From assembly GCF_020400585.1 (NCBI RefSeq), contig NZ_JAINVF010000002.1, forward strand, positions 124,001-188,000: a stretch of 64,000 nt of DNA, in the 5' to 3' direction. The notes under the pieces are model-generated. The model ran no database searches. It worked only from the letters and a program-made list of their open reading frames with translations, and was not told the DNA's origin. Positions 1-8,127 of the stretch are shown one piece after another. How positions within the stretch are numbered: the stretch's first letter is position 1; the number at the start of each line of letters is the position of its first letter. Origin of the DNA: Streptomyces sp. NK08204 (GTDB taxonomy: Bacteria; Actinomycetota; Actinomycetes; Streptomycetales; Streptomycetaceae). Made by a program: the position numbers and the translations under genes.

Positions 1-110
1 TCCTGATCGTCGCCTCGGAGCGGGAGCCGAAGGAGTCCGCCATGGTCGGCAACCACGGCTCTATGACTCCGGCGGAGCAGCTGGTCCCGCTGCTCGAAGT
101 CCGCTCCTGA
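1..110 (+). CDS. C-terminal end of an alkaline phosphatase / nucleotide pyrophosphatase-family protein (partial)
   Basis: Only the last 35 or so codons are present; the reading frame enters at base 3 and ends at TGA 108-110. The tail contains GNHGSMTPAEQLVPLLEV, which matches my memory of the C-terminus of streptomycete alkaline-phosphatase-superfamily (type I phosphodiesterase) enzymes, where the GNHG histidine is a late metal or active-site residue. The gene runs in the same direction as the thymidine kinase gene that follows 54 bases later. The body of the enzyme lies outside the window, so substrate and localisation cannot be judged. Confidence 0.65.
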   Translation, partial: LIVASEREPKESAMVGNHGSMTPAEQLVPLLEVRS

Positions 111-164
111 ACCGCTGCTGACCCCGCCCGCTGTCCCTCCTCACCGAAAGGTGCTCAACTCCTC

Positions 165-815
165 ATGCCCGAGCTGGTGTTCTTCTCCGGAACGATGGAC
201 TGCGGGAAGTCGACGCTGGCTCTGCAGATCGAGCACAACCGCTCGGCGAGAGGCCTCGTCGGCATGATCTTCACCCGGGACGACCGCGCGGGCCAGGGGA
301 AGCTGTCCTCCCGGCTGGGCCTGGTCACCGACGCGGTGGAGGTCGAGGACGGCCAGGACCTGTACGCCTCCCTCGTGGACCACCTCTCGCAGGGCGGCCG
401 GGCCGACTACGTGATCGCGGACGAGGCCCAGTTCCTCGCGCCCGAGCAGATCGACCAGCTCGCGCGTGTGGTCGACGACCTCGGCCTGGACGTCTACGCC
501 TTCGGGATCACCACCGACTTCCGCTCCAAGCTCTTCCCCGGATCGCAGCGCCTGGTGGAACTCGCCGACCGCATCGAGGTGCTCCAAGTGGAGGCGCTGT
601 GCTGGTGCGGCGCCCGCGCCACCCACAACGCCCGCACGATAGACGGCCAGATGGTCGTCGAGGGCGCCCAGGTGGTCGTCGGCGATGTCAACCAGTCCGC
701 GGGTGAGGTCGGCTACGAGGTGCTGTGCCGCCGCCACCACCGGCGGCGTATGACGAGCGCCTCCGCACGCGCCGCGGCGCTGTCCCCGGACGTCCTGCCC
801 GTTCCGCCCGCCTGA
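165..815 (+). CDS. tdk: Thymidine kinase
   Basis: A 216-residue thymidine kinase-type enzyme, which phosphorylates thymidine with ATP in the cytoplasmic nucleotide salvage pathway. A P-loop GTMDCGKST spans residues 9-17, and DEAQF at 86-90 supplies the catalytic Glu and Walker B-like acid. The segment YAFGITTDFRSKLFPGS (111-127) and the nucleoside-binding VGDVNQSAGEVGYEV follow. A zinc site is formed by Cys146, Cys148, Cys188 and probably His191. Length fits the type II TK family, slightly extended at the C-terminus. The ATG at 165 is the only sensible start before the P-loop; its ribosome site (GAAAGG, 146-151) is weak and distant. The next gene is convergent, four bases beyond the stop. Confidence 0.9.
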   Translation: MPELVFFSGTMDCGKSTLALQIEHNRSARGLVGMIFTRDDRAGQGKLSSRLGLVTDAVEVEDGQDLYASLVDHLSQGGRADYVIADEAQFLAPEQIDQLARVVDDLGLDVYAFGITTDFRSKLFPGSQRLVELADRIEVLQVEALCWCGARATHNARTIDGQMVVEGAQVVVGDVNQSAGEVGYEVLCRRHHRRRMTSASARAAALSPDVLPVPPA

Positions 816-819
816 GTCC

Positions 820-1611
820 TCACCGCGGGCTCTGGACCACCGAGAACACCGCCCCTTCCGGGTCCGCGACCGTCGCGACCCGGCCGTATGCGCTGTCGTG
901 GGCCGGACGCAGTACCCGGCCGCCCAGTTCGACCACCCGTTCAAGGGTCTCGTCGGTGTCCGCGACCTCGAAGTACGTCAGCCAGTGCGGCCCCCGGTCG
1001 CGGGGAAGGGCGTGGCCCACGCCGTGCAGGCCGACCACCGGGCGCCCACCGATGTGCAGGGTCACGTAGTCGAAGTCGGCGCAGACCAACGGCTCCTCCT
1101 CGTGACCGAACACGGTTTCGTAGAACTTGGCGACGCCGGTCGTCTCGAAAGTGAGCAGCTCGTTCCACACGGGCGTGCCGGGCGCTCCGGTGACCGCCGT
1201 GGCGAGTCCGGCAGCCTCCTGGCAGAGCCCGAACACCGCGCCGGACGGGTCGGCGGCGATGGCGATGCGGCCGGCCTCGGCCGCGTCCAGCGGGCCGACG
1301 GCCACCGTGCCACCGCACAGCCGTACGGAGTCGGCCGTCCGGTCCACGTCGTCCGAGGCGAGGTAGGGCGTCCAGGCGACCGGCAGCCGGTAGTCCGGGG
1401 GCAGCTGGCCGATGCCCGCCACCTCGTGTCCGTCGAGCAGCGCCCGTACGTACGGGCCGAGCTGCTGCGGGCCCGGCCGGAACTCCCAGCCGAACAGCTC
1501 CCCGTAGAACTCCTCGGTGGTGCCCAGTTCGTGCACCATCAGGCTCACCCAGCAGGGCGTGCCGGGCGCATGCCGCACGTACGGCCCGGCCGACTCCCGT
1601 GCCTCGGTCAT
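820..1611 (-). CDS. VOC-family protein with two glyoxalase/bleomycin-resistance domains
   Basis: 263 residues made of two tandem vicinal-oxygen-chelate (VOC) domains, roughly residues 15-130 and 145-260. Each shows the usual betaalphabetabetabeta pattern, with GTPCWVSLMVHEL / GTPVWNELLTFET openings and DPSGAVFGL / DPEGAVFSVVQ closings. Proteins of this layout are often annotated as glyoxalase-like or hydroxylases; the metal ligands and substrate cannot be assigned from sequence. It is a single gene, convergent with tdk (4-base gap) and divergent from the rhodanese gene across a 312-base spacer. The ATG is immediately upstream of the first domain. The family call is firm; any specific reaction would be a guess. 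Confidence 0.8.
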   Translation of the reverse strand: MTEARESAGPYVRHAPGTPCWVSLMVHELGTTEEFYGELFGWEFRPGPQQLGPYVRALLDGHEVAGIGQLPPDYRLPVAWTPYLASDDVDRTADSVRLCGGTVAVGPLDAAEAGRIAIAADPSGAVFGLCQEAAGLATAVTGAPGTPVWNELLTFETTGVAKFYETVFGHEEEPLVCADFDYVTLHIGGRPVVGLHGVGHALPRDRGPHWLTYFEVADTDETLERVVELGGRVLRPAHDSAYGRVATVADPEGAVFSVVQSPR

Positions 1612-1923
1612 CGATCACTCTCTCCCCGGCCCCTTGCGGTGGCCGTGTCGCTTCCGCTCCCCGGAAGGGGCGTGCCGCTGCCGCGCGCACGCCCGTGCCG
1701 GTGCCGCACCCTTCCGCGGTGCCGCGTGCCGAGCAGTGCCGCAGCCCGGTGGTGTCTTCCGGGAGGATGCCCGATCTGCCGCTCTCTCGCCGCTTCTTGG
1801 CGATGTGCGACACGTGTCCATCAGATTTACGGCATGTGTCCGGCCCCGTACGCCCCGTGATCGAGGCCGTGTGGCCGAGCAGAGTAGCCGGACCTGGACG
1901 CAGCGGCCACCCCTGGCGTATGC
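1612..1923. other. Divergent intergenic region between the VOC and rhodanese genes
   Basis: There is no convincing gene in these 312 bases. The spacer should hold both divergent promoters. The clearest structure is a perfect 10-bp palindrome, GACACGTGTC, at 1809-1818, with a further GTGTC at 1836-1840. GACAC is the core motif reported for the Streptomyces developmental regulator WhiA, but such short words also occur by chance. No terminator hairpin was seen. Confidence 0.4.
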
Positions 1924-2784
1924 ATGGACGTCATGACAGCCATCATCACCGCAACCGAACTGGCACATGACCTGGCCGGAGCGAACCCACCCGTCCTGCT
2001 GGACGTCCGCTGGCAACTGAGCATGGCGAAGGCGGCGGGGGCCCCGGCCTTCGACGGGCGGGCCGAGTACGCGGCCGGTCACATCCCCGGCGCGGTCTTC
2101 GTCGATCTGGACCAGGAGCTGACCTCGGCCCCCGGCAAGCAGGGCAGGCATCCGCTGCCCGATCTCGCGGAGTTCGGCGCGGTCATGCGCCGCGCCGGTG
2201 TGTCGGCCGCCCGGCCGGTCGTCGTGTACGACGGCGGGCAGTGCTGGGCCGCGGCGCGCGCCTGGTGGATGCTGCGCTGGACGGGTCACCCGGACGTGCG
2301 GGTACTCGACGGCGGGTTGCCTTCCTGGGAGGGCGAGTTGTCGACCGAGGTGCCGTCCCCGGCGGCGGGTGACTTCGTGCCCGAGCCGGACGCCGCGGGC
2401 TTCCTCGACGCGGACGGTGCCGCCGCGCTGGCGCGTTCCGGTCTGCTGCTCGACGCGCGCGCGGGCGAACGGTACCGCGGCGAGGTCGAGCCGATCGACC
2501 GGATCGGCGGACACATCCCGGGGGCGGTGTCGGCGCCGACGACGGAGAACGTGGGCCCCGACGGCCGTTTCCTGCCCGCGGCCGAACTGCGGGACCGTTT
2601 CAAGGCCCTGGGGGCGCTCGAGGCGCCCGAGGTGGGCGTGTACTGCGGCTCCGGTATCTCGGGGGCGCACGAGGTGCTGGCCCTCGCGGTGGCGGGCGTT
2701 CCGGCGGCTCTCTACGTGGGCTCCTGGTCGGAGTGGTCCGCCGACCCGTCCCGCCCGGTGGCCGTGGGGCCCGACCCGCAGTAG
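1924..2784 (+). CDS. Sulfurtransferase (tandem rhodanese domains)
   Basis: A 286-residue thiosulfate / 3-mercaptopyruvate sulfurtransferase-type protein with two rhodanese domains. The N-terminal inactive domain (about 8-135) has the structural signature GHIPGAVFVDLDQEL. The catalytic C-terminal domain (about 150-280) contains HIPGAVSAPTTENVGPDGRF and the active-site loop VYCGSGISG, with Cys241 as the sulfur-carrying residue. The loop sequence CGSGISG is closer to the thiosulfate/mercaptopyruvate class than to the CDC25-like class. Two in-frame ATGs are possible, 1924 and 1933; neither has a strong ribosome site. Likely role: cytosolic sulfur transfer or cyanide/thiosulfate metabolism. It is convergent with sepH across a hairpin terminator. 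Confidence 0.85.
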   Translation: MDVMTAIITATELAHDLAGANPPVLLDVRWQLSMAKAAGAPAFDGRAEYAAGHIPGAVFVDLDQELTSAPGKQGRHPLPDLAEFGAVMRRAGVSAARPVVVYDGGQCWAAARAWWMLRWTGHPDVRVLDGGLPSWEGELSTEVPSPAAGDFVPEPDAAGFLDADGAAALARSGLLLDARAGERYRGEVEPIDRIGGHIPGAVSAPTTENVGPDGRFLPAAELRDRFKALGALEAPEVGVYCGSGISGAHEVLALAVAGVPAALYVGSWSEWSADPSRPVAVGPDPQ

Positions 2785-2795
2785 CGGCAGGCGCG

Positions 2796-2838
2796 CAGCC
2801 GAGTGAGGGGGCGCAGGGCGTGCCCTCTCACTCGGCTG
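2796..2838. terminator. Bidirectional hairpin terminator between rhodanese and sepH
   Basis: Arms CAGCCGAGTGAG (2796-2807) and CTCACTCGGCTG (2827-2838) are perfect 12-bp complements, with a further G-rich/C-rich pairing inside the loop. It sits exactly between two convergent genes, as expected for a shared factor-independent terminator; a U-tract is not obvious. Confidence 0.75.
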
Positions 2839-2875
2839 TCGTACGGCCGTACTCCTACTGCTCCGGATGCTCCCG

Positions 2876-3928
2876 CTACTCCCTCTGTTCCTGCTTCTTG
2901 CGCCGCGTCCCGAACACGATCTCGTCCCAGCTCGGGACGGCGGCCCGGCGGCCGGGGCGGACGCCGTCGGCCTCGGCCTGGCGGTCGGTGGCGCCGATGA
3001 GCCGGTCGCGGTGGCTGCCGACGGAGCGCGGCATGAGGACGTCCGCGTAGGCCGAGCCGGCCGAGGCCGCGGGTGCCGGGGGTTCCTCCGCCGCGGTCTG
3101 CTCGGCCGCCTCATCGGAGGCCTCCGAAGGGCGTTCGGGCACCACCAGGTCGCCGCGGAAGCTCGGCACCGCCTCCAGCAGGCTGGTCAGCGAGTCGCGT
3201 TCGCCCGTGGTGGTCTCCTCGGGGGGCTCAGACGACTGCGCGGGCAGGCTCGGCCGCTCCCGGTCCCCCCGGTCGAGGGCACGGTCCATCGAGCGGTCGC
3301 GCGGCAGCCGGGCGATGCGCGGCACGAACGGAAAGCTCGGCTCCGGTACGGCGAGGTCGTCGGACTCGCCGATCAGCGAGCGCGCTTCGGCGTCCACGGC
3401 CTGGACGAGCCGCCGTGGCGGGTCGTAGGTCCAGCTCGCCGAGTGCGGTTCGCCCGCGACCCGGTAGACGAGCATGACCTCCCAGGTGCCGTCGTCGCGG
3501 CGCCAGGAGTCCCACTGGACGGTGTCCTTCTCGGCGCCGCGCAGCACCAGCCGCTCCTGCACGGCCTCGCCGAGCAGGGGGCCGGAGTTCTCGCCGGGGC
3601 GGCGGACCGGGGTCTTGCGGGCCCGCTCGGCCATGAAGGCCCGCTCGGCCAGCACCGGACCCTCGAAGCGCCGGACCCGGTCGACGGGGATACCGGCGAG
3701 CTGGGCGACCTCTTCGGCGGTGGCACCGGCGCGTATACGCGCCTGGATGTCACGCGGGCGGAGATGGCTCTCCACCTCGATCTCGATCTGGCCGAGGCGG
3801 GGCCGGTCGCCGCGCACGGCGGCGCGGAGCCGTTCGTCGATCGGAAGCGTGTACTCCGTAGAGTCGGCAGCCTTCAGCACCAGCCGTGTGCCGTCATTGG
3901 AGACGGCCACGACACGCAGTTCGGGCAT
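2876..3928 (-). CDS. sepH: Cell division protein SepH (DUF3071)
   Basis: 350 residues. SepH is an actinobacterial FtsZ-binding protein that helps assemble the Z-ring in sporulating hyphae and vegetative septa. The conserved N-terminal DUF3071 domain (about 1-165) starts MPELRVVAVSNDGTRLVLKAA and includes the helix-turn-helix-like stretch RPRDIQARIRAGATAEEVAQLAGIP. It is followed by a long charged, low-complexity region rich in Pro, Glu and Ser, and a short conserved basic C-terminal tail ending in RRKKQEQRE. The ATG at 3926-3928 is preceded by GGGAGGTCC, a strong ribosome site, so I reject the 29-codon upstream extension. Length and architecture match the SepH family. It is transcribed towards the rhodanese terminator, with a 439-base upstream spacer. 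Confidence 0.93.
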   Translation of the reverse strand: MPELRVVAVSNDGTRLVLKAADSTEYTLPIDERLRAAVRGDRPRLGQIEIEVESHLRPRDIQARIRAGATAEEVAQLAGIPVDRVRRFEGPVLAERAFMAERARKTPVRRPGENSGPLLGEAVQERLVLRGAEKDTVQWDSWRRDDGTWEVMLVYRVAGEPHSASWTYDPPRRLVQAVDAEARSLIGESDDLAVPEPSFPFVPRIARLPRDRSMDRALDRGDRERPSLPAQSSEPPEETTTGERDSLTSLLEAVPSFRGDLVVPERPSEASDEAAEQTAAEEPPAPAASAGSAYADVLMPRSVGSHRDRLIGATDRQAEADGVRPGRRAAVPSWDEIVFGTRRKKQEQRE

Positions 3929-4367
3929 GGGGACCTCCCGGGTGGTGCCTGCCGACGTCACGTGCGTCGCTGCTTCCGCTAGTCGAGTGTGGCCTGCCCG
4001 GGTGCAGCCTGCCACAACCTTGCCGAGTTGCCCGGCGTGTCGGGCACGGGCCCTGGACCGCCGTTATGGCACGGTTACCTATTCGCAACGCTAAGTGACG
4101 AAATTCGTCACCCTGTGCAACTAGCCCCCTCCCGGCGGTCCTACAAGGCCGCGGGCACCCTGGTGGGAGACCGGACCCAGGGCTCGCAACAGTACTCCAT
4201 TTGGACCACGTGCGTGGATTGGCGCGCCGCCCAACTTCTGGCAAGGCGTGCGACTTGGCCGCCCGCGACCGGGTTCCGCCGGTCACGAAGGTGGCGAACT
4301 TCACGCAGGCCCCGGAATCGGAACCAATGGTTTTCGTGCCGGCGCGCGGCCGGCGGACCTGTGGGTC
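3929..4367. other. Intergenic region upstream of sepH, downstream of the FAD-oxidase gene
   Basis: 439 bases without a supportable gene; short open frames here lack ribosome sites and family resemblance. It should hold the sepH promoter. It contains one strong palindrome, listed separately at 4095-4111. No terminator hairpin was recognised for the oxidase gene that ends at 4368. Confidence 0.45.
4095..4111. promoter_or_regulatory. Perfect 17-bp palindrome, candidate operator
   Basis: GTGACGAA, a central A, then TTCGTCAC: perfect 8-bp arms around one base, in a locally AT-richer stretch about 170 bp upstream of the sepH start. This is the size and symmetry of a dimeric repressor site (TetR, GntR or MarR type). 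No matching regulator gene lies next to it, so the binding protein is unknown. Confidence 0.45.
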
Positions 4368-5696
4368 CTACGCCCCCAGAACCCTCCTCAAGTAGTCGTT
4401 CTGGAACAGACGTTCCGGGTCGAGGCGGTCCCGAAGCGTCGTGAACTCGCCGAAACGCGGGTAGACCCGGGCGAAGTACTCGGCGTCCCGGGTGTGCACC
4501 TTGCCCCAGTGCGGCCGGCCCTCGTGCGCGGTGAAGATGCGCTCGGCGGCGGTGAAGTAGGCCTGGTACGGCGTGCCCCGGTACATGTGCACGGCGATGT
4601 ACGCGCTGTCCCGGCCGGAGGCGGTGGACAAGGTGATGTCGTCGGCCGGGGCGGTGCGCACCTCCACCGGGAAGCTGACGCGCAGTCCGGAGCGGTCGAC
4701 CATGGCCTTCAGCTCACGCAGTGTCTCCACCAGGGCCGCGCGCGGGACGGCGTACTCCATCTCCACGAAGCGCACTCTGCGCGGCGACGTGAAGACCTTG
4801 TAGGGGATGTCGGTGTACGTCCGCGCCGACAAGGCCTTGCTGGAGACCCGGGCGATCGCCGGAACGGCGGCGGGGGCCGCGCGCCCGACCCACTGGGCCA
4901 CCTGGAAGACGCCGTTGGAGAGGAACTCGTCCTCGAACCAGCCGGCGAACTTCCCCATCGGCTGCTCGGGGCCCGCGCTGCGGTTGTTGCGCTTGGTGTT
5001 GGTGTTGCCGGTGTGCGGGAACCAGTAGAACTCGAAGTGCTCGTTCTCGGCCCAGAGTTCGTCGAACTCGGCGAGGACCCGGTCGAACGGCATCGGCTCC
5101 TCGCGTGCGGTGAGCAGGAAGAGGGGCTCCACGGCGAAGGTGATCGCGGTGACGATGCCGAGTGCGCCCAGGCCTGTGCGGGCTGCCGCGAAGACCGCGC
5201 GTTCGTCTTCGGTCCCGTTCTCCGAGCAGGTGAGCACCGAGCCGTCGGCGGTGACGAGTTCGAGTCCCTTGATCTGCGCCGCGATCGAGGCCGAGTCACG
5301 GCCCGTGCCGTGGGTGCCCGTGCTGGTGGCCCCGGAGACGGTCTGCTCCATGATGTCGCCCATGTTGGTGAGCGACAGGCCCTCGCGCGCCAGAGCCGCG
5401 TTGAGTCGCTTGAGCGGGGTGCCCGCCTCGACCGTGACGGTCATGGCCTGCCGGTCGATATTGCGGATACCGGTCAACAGTTGAGGGCGTATCAACAGTC
5501 CGTCGGTGGCAGCGATCGACGTGAAGGAATGCCCGGTGCCGACCGCCTTCACCTTCAGGCCGTCCTCACGGGCCCGGCGCACCGCCGCGGCCAGCTCCTC
5601 CACGGAGGCCGGCGCAACCTGCCGCGCGGGGCGCGCCGAGACATTGCCGCCCCAGTTACGCCACGTGCCGTTCTGTCCGCTCGCCGTGCTGCTCAA
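4368..5696 (-). CDS. FAD-linked oxidase, D-arabinono-1,4-lactone / L-gulonolactone oxidase type
   Basis: 442 residues of the VAO/ALO flavoprotein family, which oxidise aldonolactones or related sugar alcohols using O2. The N-terminal PCMH-type FAD domain has GTGHSFT at 53-59; His56 is at the position that carries FAD covalently in gulonolactone-type oxidases. A pyrophosphate loop around SGATSTGTHGTG follows. The C-terminal ALO domain ends with the typical HWGKVH and DPERLFQNDYL motifs. The best start is TTG at 5694-5696, because GGGAGG sits five bases upstream; longer forms would begin inside the membrane protein gene. It thus overlaps the 3' end of the upstream MFS gene by 41 bases on the same strand and is probably translationally coupled. 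Exact substrate is not determined. Confidence 0.85.
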   Translation of the reverse strand: MSSTASGQNGTWRNWGGNVSARPARQVAPASVEELAAAVRRAREDGLKVKAVGTGHSFTSIAATDGLLIRPQLLTGIRNIDRQAMTVTVEAGTPLKRLNAALAREGLSLTNMGDIMEQTVSGATSTGTHGTGRDSASIAAQIKGLELVTADGSVLTCSENGTEDERAVFAAARTGLGALGIVTAITFAVEPLFLLTAREEPMPFDRVLAEFDELWAENEHFEFYWFPHTGNTNTKRNNRSAGPEQPMGKFAGWFEDEFLSNGVFQVAQWVGRAAPAAVPAIARVSSKALSARTYTDIPYKVFTSPRRVRFVEMEYAVPRAALVETLRELKAMVDRSGLRVSFPVEVRTAPADDITLSTASGRDSAYIAVHMYRGTPYQAYFTAAERIFTAHEGRPHWGKVHTRDAEYFARVYPRFGEFTTLRDRLDPERLFQNDYLRRVLGA

Positions 5697-6894
5697 CGGT
5701 GCCTCCCCGACCCGCGGCCGGCCTGCGCAGCCGGCGGTACCCGAGGAAACCGACCACGACCGCGACGGCACCGGACACAGCCGGAACCCCGTACCCGGCG
5801 TGCGCACCGGCCGAGTCGATCACCCGGCCGGCCACGGAGGAGCCGAGCGCGATTCCGACCGCCAGGCCGGTGCTCACCCAGGTCATGCCCTCGGTGAGCC
5901 GCGCGCGAGGTACGTGCTCTTCGACGAGGGACATCGTCGTGACCATCGTCGGCGCGATGGACAGCCCCGCAACGAACAGCGCCACGGCCAGAAGCGGCAG
6001 GTTTCCGACCAGTAGGAGGGGGATCATACTCACGGCCATCGCCGTCACACCCAGCAGCCACCGGCGTTCCGGTGCCCCCGCGAGCCGCAGCAGCCCGAAG
6101 ACCACCCCGGCCGCACAGGAGCCCGCCGCGTACAGGGCGAGGACCACGCTCGCGGCGGCCTTGTGGCCGTGTTCGTCGGCGAAGGCCACGGTGACCACGT
6201 CGACCGCCCCGAAGATCGCCCCCGTGGCCATGAAGGTCGCCACCAGCACCTGGAGGGCGCCCGAGCGCAGCGCCGAACCGCCGCCGTCCCGCGCGCGCGG
6301 GTGCGGCTCGGGCTCGGTGGCGCGCTGGGCGGTCAGCCAGAAGACGCCGACGGCCAGGAACGAGGCTGCCAGCAGGGGGCCCGCCTCCGGGAACCAGGCT
6401 GTGGACAGGCCGATGGAGGCGATCGGCCCGACGATGAAGCAGACCTCGTCGACGACCGACTCGAACGAGTACGCGGTGTGCAGTTTCGGCGTGCCCCGGT
6501 ACAGGGCCGCCCAGCGAGCCCGGACCATCGCCCCCACGCTCGGCACCGAGCCGATGCCGCCGGCGCACACGAACAGCAGCCAGTCCGGCCACCGCCGGTG
6601 CGCGGCCAGCAGCAGCCCGGCCGCCGAGGTGAGGGCGACCAGGGCCGCGGGGCGCAGCACCCGCCGCTGCCCGTGCCGGTCCACCAGCCGGGATATCTGC
6701 GGTCCGATCGCCGCGGCGGACAGGGCGAGGGTGGCCGACAGCGCGCCCGCGAGCCCGTACCGCCCGGTGAGCTGCGAGACCATCGTGACGACCCCGATGC
6801 CCATCATCGACATCGGCAGCCGGCCCAGGAACCCGGCGGTGGAGAAGGCTCTGGTGCCGGGCTGGGCGAACAGGGCGCGGTAGGGGCTGGGCAC
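5656..6894 (-). CDS. MFS transporter
   Basis: 412 residues with about twelve hydrophobic segments typical of major facilitator proteins. The conserved loop between TM2 and TM3 reads RLVDRHGQRRVL (the G-x-x-x-D-R-x-G-R-R motif A), and a second related loop appears mid-protein (about 225-245). The first half contains the VDEVCFIVGP stretch seen in streptomycete MFS proteins often annotated as efflux or sugar permeases. Start is GTG at 6892-6894. It lies head-on in an operon with the FAD oxidase downstream (41-bp overlap). The substrate cannot be read from sequence; a metabolite related to the oxidase is an inference only. The upstream ferrochelatase gene is divergent. Confidence 0.85.
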   Translation of the reverse strand: MPSPYRALFAQPGTRAFSTAGFLGRLPMSMMGIGVVTMVSQLTGRYGLAGALSATLALSAAAIGPQISRLVDRHGQRRVLRPAALVALTSAAGLLLAAHRRWPDWLLFVCAGGIGSVPSVGAMVRARWAALYRGTPKLHTAYSFESVVDEVCFIVGPIASIGLSTAWFPEAGPLLAASFLAVGVFWLTAQRATEPEPHPRARDGGGSALRSGALQVLVATFMATGAIFGAVDVVTVAFADEHGHKAAASVVLALYAAGSCAAGVVFGLLRLAGAPERRWLLGVTAMAVSMIPLLLVGNLPLLAVALFVAGLSIAPTMVTTMSLVEEHVPRARLTEGMTWVSTGLAVGIALGSSVAGRVIDSAGAHAGYGVPAVSGAVAVVVGFLGYRRLRRPAAGRGGTVEQHGERTERHVA

Positions 6895-6999
6895 GCGGCG
6901 CTCCGTAAGGCGTGAAAGGTGTCGACACAGCTTACGGGCGGGTCACCCTCAGCGCACCCGGTTTTCCCGGCCGTCACTGCCGGGTGGCAGGATCGAGAC

Positions 7000-8127
7000 A
7001 TGCCAGACGCGCTCGATGCCACCCCGTACGACGCCCTGCTCCTGCTCTCCTTCGGCGGCCCCGAAGGCCCGGACGACGTGGTCCCGTTCCTGGAGAACGT
7101 CACGCGTGGGCGCGGTATCCCCAAGGAACGCCTCAAGGAAGTCGGACAGCACTACTTCCGGTTCGGCGGGGTCAGCCCCATCAACGACCAGAACCGCGCC
7201 CTGCTGGACGCCCTCCGCAAGGACTTCGCCGAGCACGGCCTGGGCCTGCCGGTCTACTGGGGCAACCGCAACTGGGCGCCGTACCTCACGGACACCCTGC
7301 GCGAGATGGTCGCCGACGGCCGCCGCCGCATCCTGGTGCTCGCCACCAGTGCCTACGCCTCCTACTCGGGCTGCCGTCAGTACCGCGAGAACCTCGCCGA
7401 CGCGCTGGCCGCCCTGGAGAGCGAGGGCCTGCAGCTGCCCAGGATCGACAAGCTGCGGCACTACTTCAACCACCCGGGCTTCGTGGAGCCCATGATCGAC
7501 GGGGTGCTCCGCGCCCTCGCCGACCTCCCCGAGCACGTCCGCGAGGGCGCCCACATCGCCTTCACCACCCACTCCGTACCGACCGCCGCAGCCGACACCT
7601 CCGGCCCCGTCGAGGCGCACGGCGAGGGCGGCGCCTACGTGGCGCAGCACCTGGACGTGGCCCGGCTGATCGCCGACGCCGTCCGGATGCGCACCGGCGT
7701 CGGCCACCCGTGGCGGCTCGTCTACCAGTCCCGCTCCGGGGCCCCGCACATCCCGTGGCTGGAGCCGGACATCTGCGACCACCTCGAGGAGCGGCACGCC
7801 GCCGGGGTTCCCGCGGTCGTCATGGCGCCCATCGGCTTCGTCTCCGACCACATGGAGGTCCTCTACGACCTCGACACCGAGGCCAAGGCCAAGGCGGAGG
7901 AGCTGGGCCTGCCCGTGCGCCGCTCGGCCACGGTCGGCGCCGACCCCCGGTTCGCCGCTGCCGTCCGCGAGCTGATCCTGGAGCGCGCCGCCGTGGAGCG
8001 GGGCGAGGACGTCACCCCCTGCGCCCTCGGCACCCTCGGCCCGAGCCACCAGCTGTGCCCGGCCGGCTGCTGCCCGGCCCGCACCCCGCACCCGGCCGCC
8101 GCGGGCTCCGACAGCCCCTACGCCTGA
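7000..8127 (+). CDS. hemH: Coproporphyrin III ferrochelatase
   Basis: 375 residues. Inserts Fe2+ into coproporphyrin III in the actinobacterial heme pathway (the enzyme is also called CpfC). It opens with the family signature [21 protein letters not shown] (residues 8 onward), has the [13 protein letters not shown] and [10 protein letters not shown] stretches, and a catalytic-site THSVPT near residue 190. Cys125 (YSGC) and a C-terminal cluster Cys341, Cys353, Cys357/Cys358 fit the four-cysteine [2Fe-2S] site described for mycobacterial ferrochelatase. I chose ATG 7000 because AGGA lies at 6988-6991 and homologues start here; an upstream in-frame ATG at 6919 would add 27 unlikely residues. The next gene overlaps by 1 base (TGATGA), so the two form an operon. 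Confidence 0.94.
   Translation: MPDALDATPYDALLLLSFGGPEGPDDVVPFLENVTRGRGIPKERLKEVGQHYFRFGGVSPINDQNRALLDALRKDFAEHGLGLPVYWGNRNWAPYLTDTLREMVADGRRRILVLATSAYASYSGCRQYRENLADALAALESEGLQLPRIDKLRHYFNHPGFVEPMIDGVLRALADLPEHVREGAHIAFTTHSVPTAAADTSGPVEAHGEGGAYVAQHLDVARLIADAVRMRTGVGHPWRLVYQSRSGAPHIPWLEPDICDHLEERHAAGVPAVVMAPIGFVSDHMEVLYDLDTEAKAKAEELGLPVRRSATVGADPRFAAAVRELILERAAVERGEDVTPCALGTLGPSHQLCPAGCCPARTPHPAAAGSDSPYA

Noticed and set aside
4201..4395. 64-codon open frame in the sepH upstream spacer
   Set aside because: No ribosome site, no recognisable family, overlaps the 3' end of the FAD oxidase gene.
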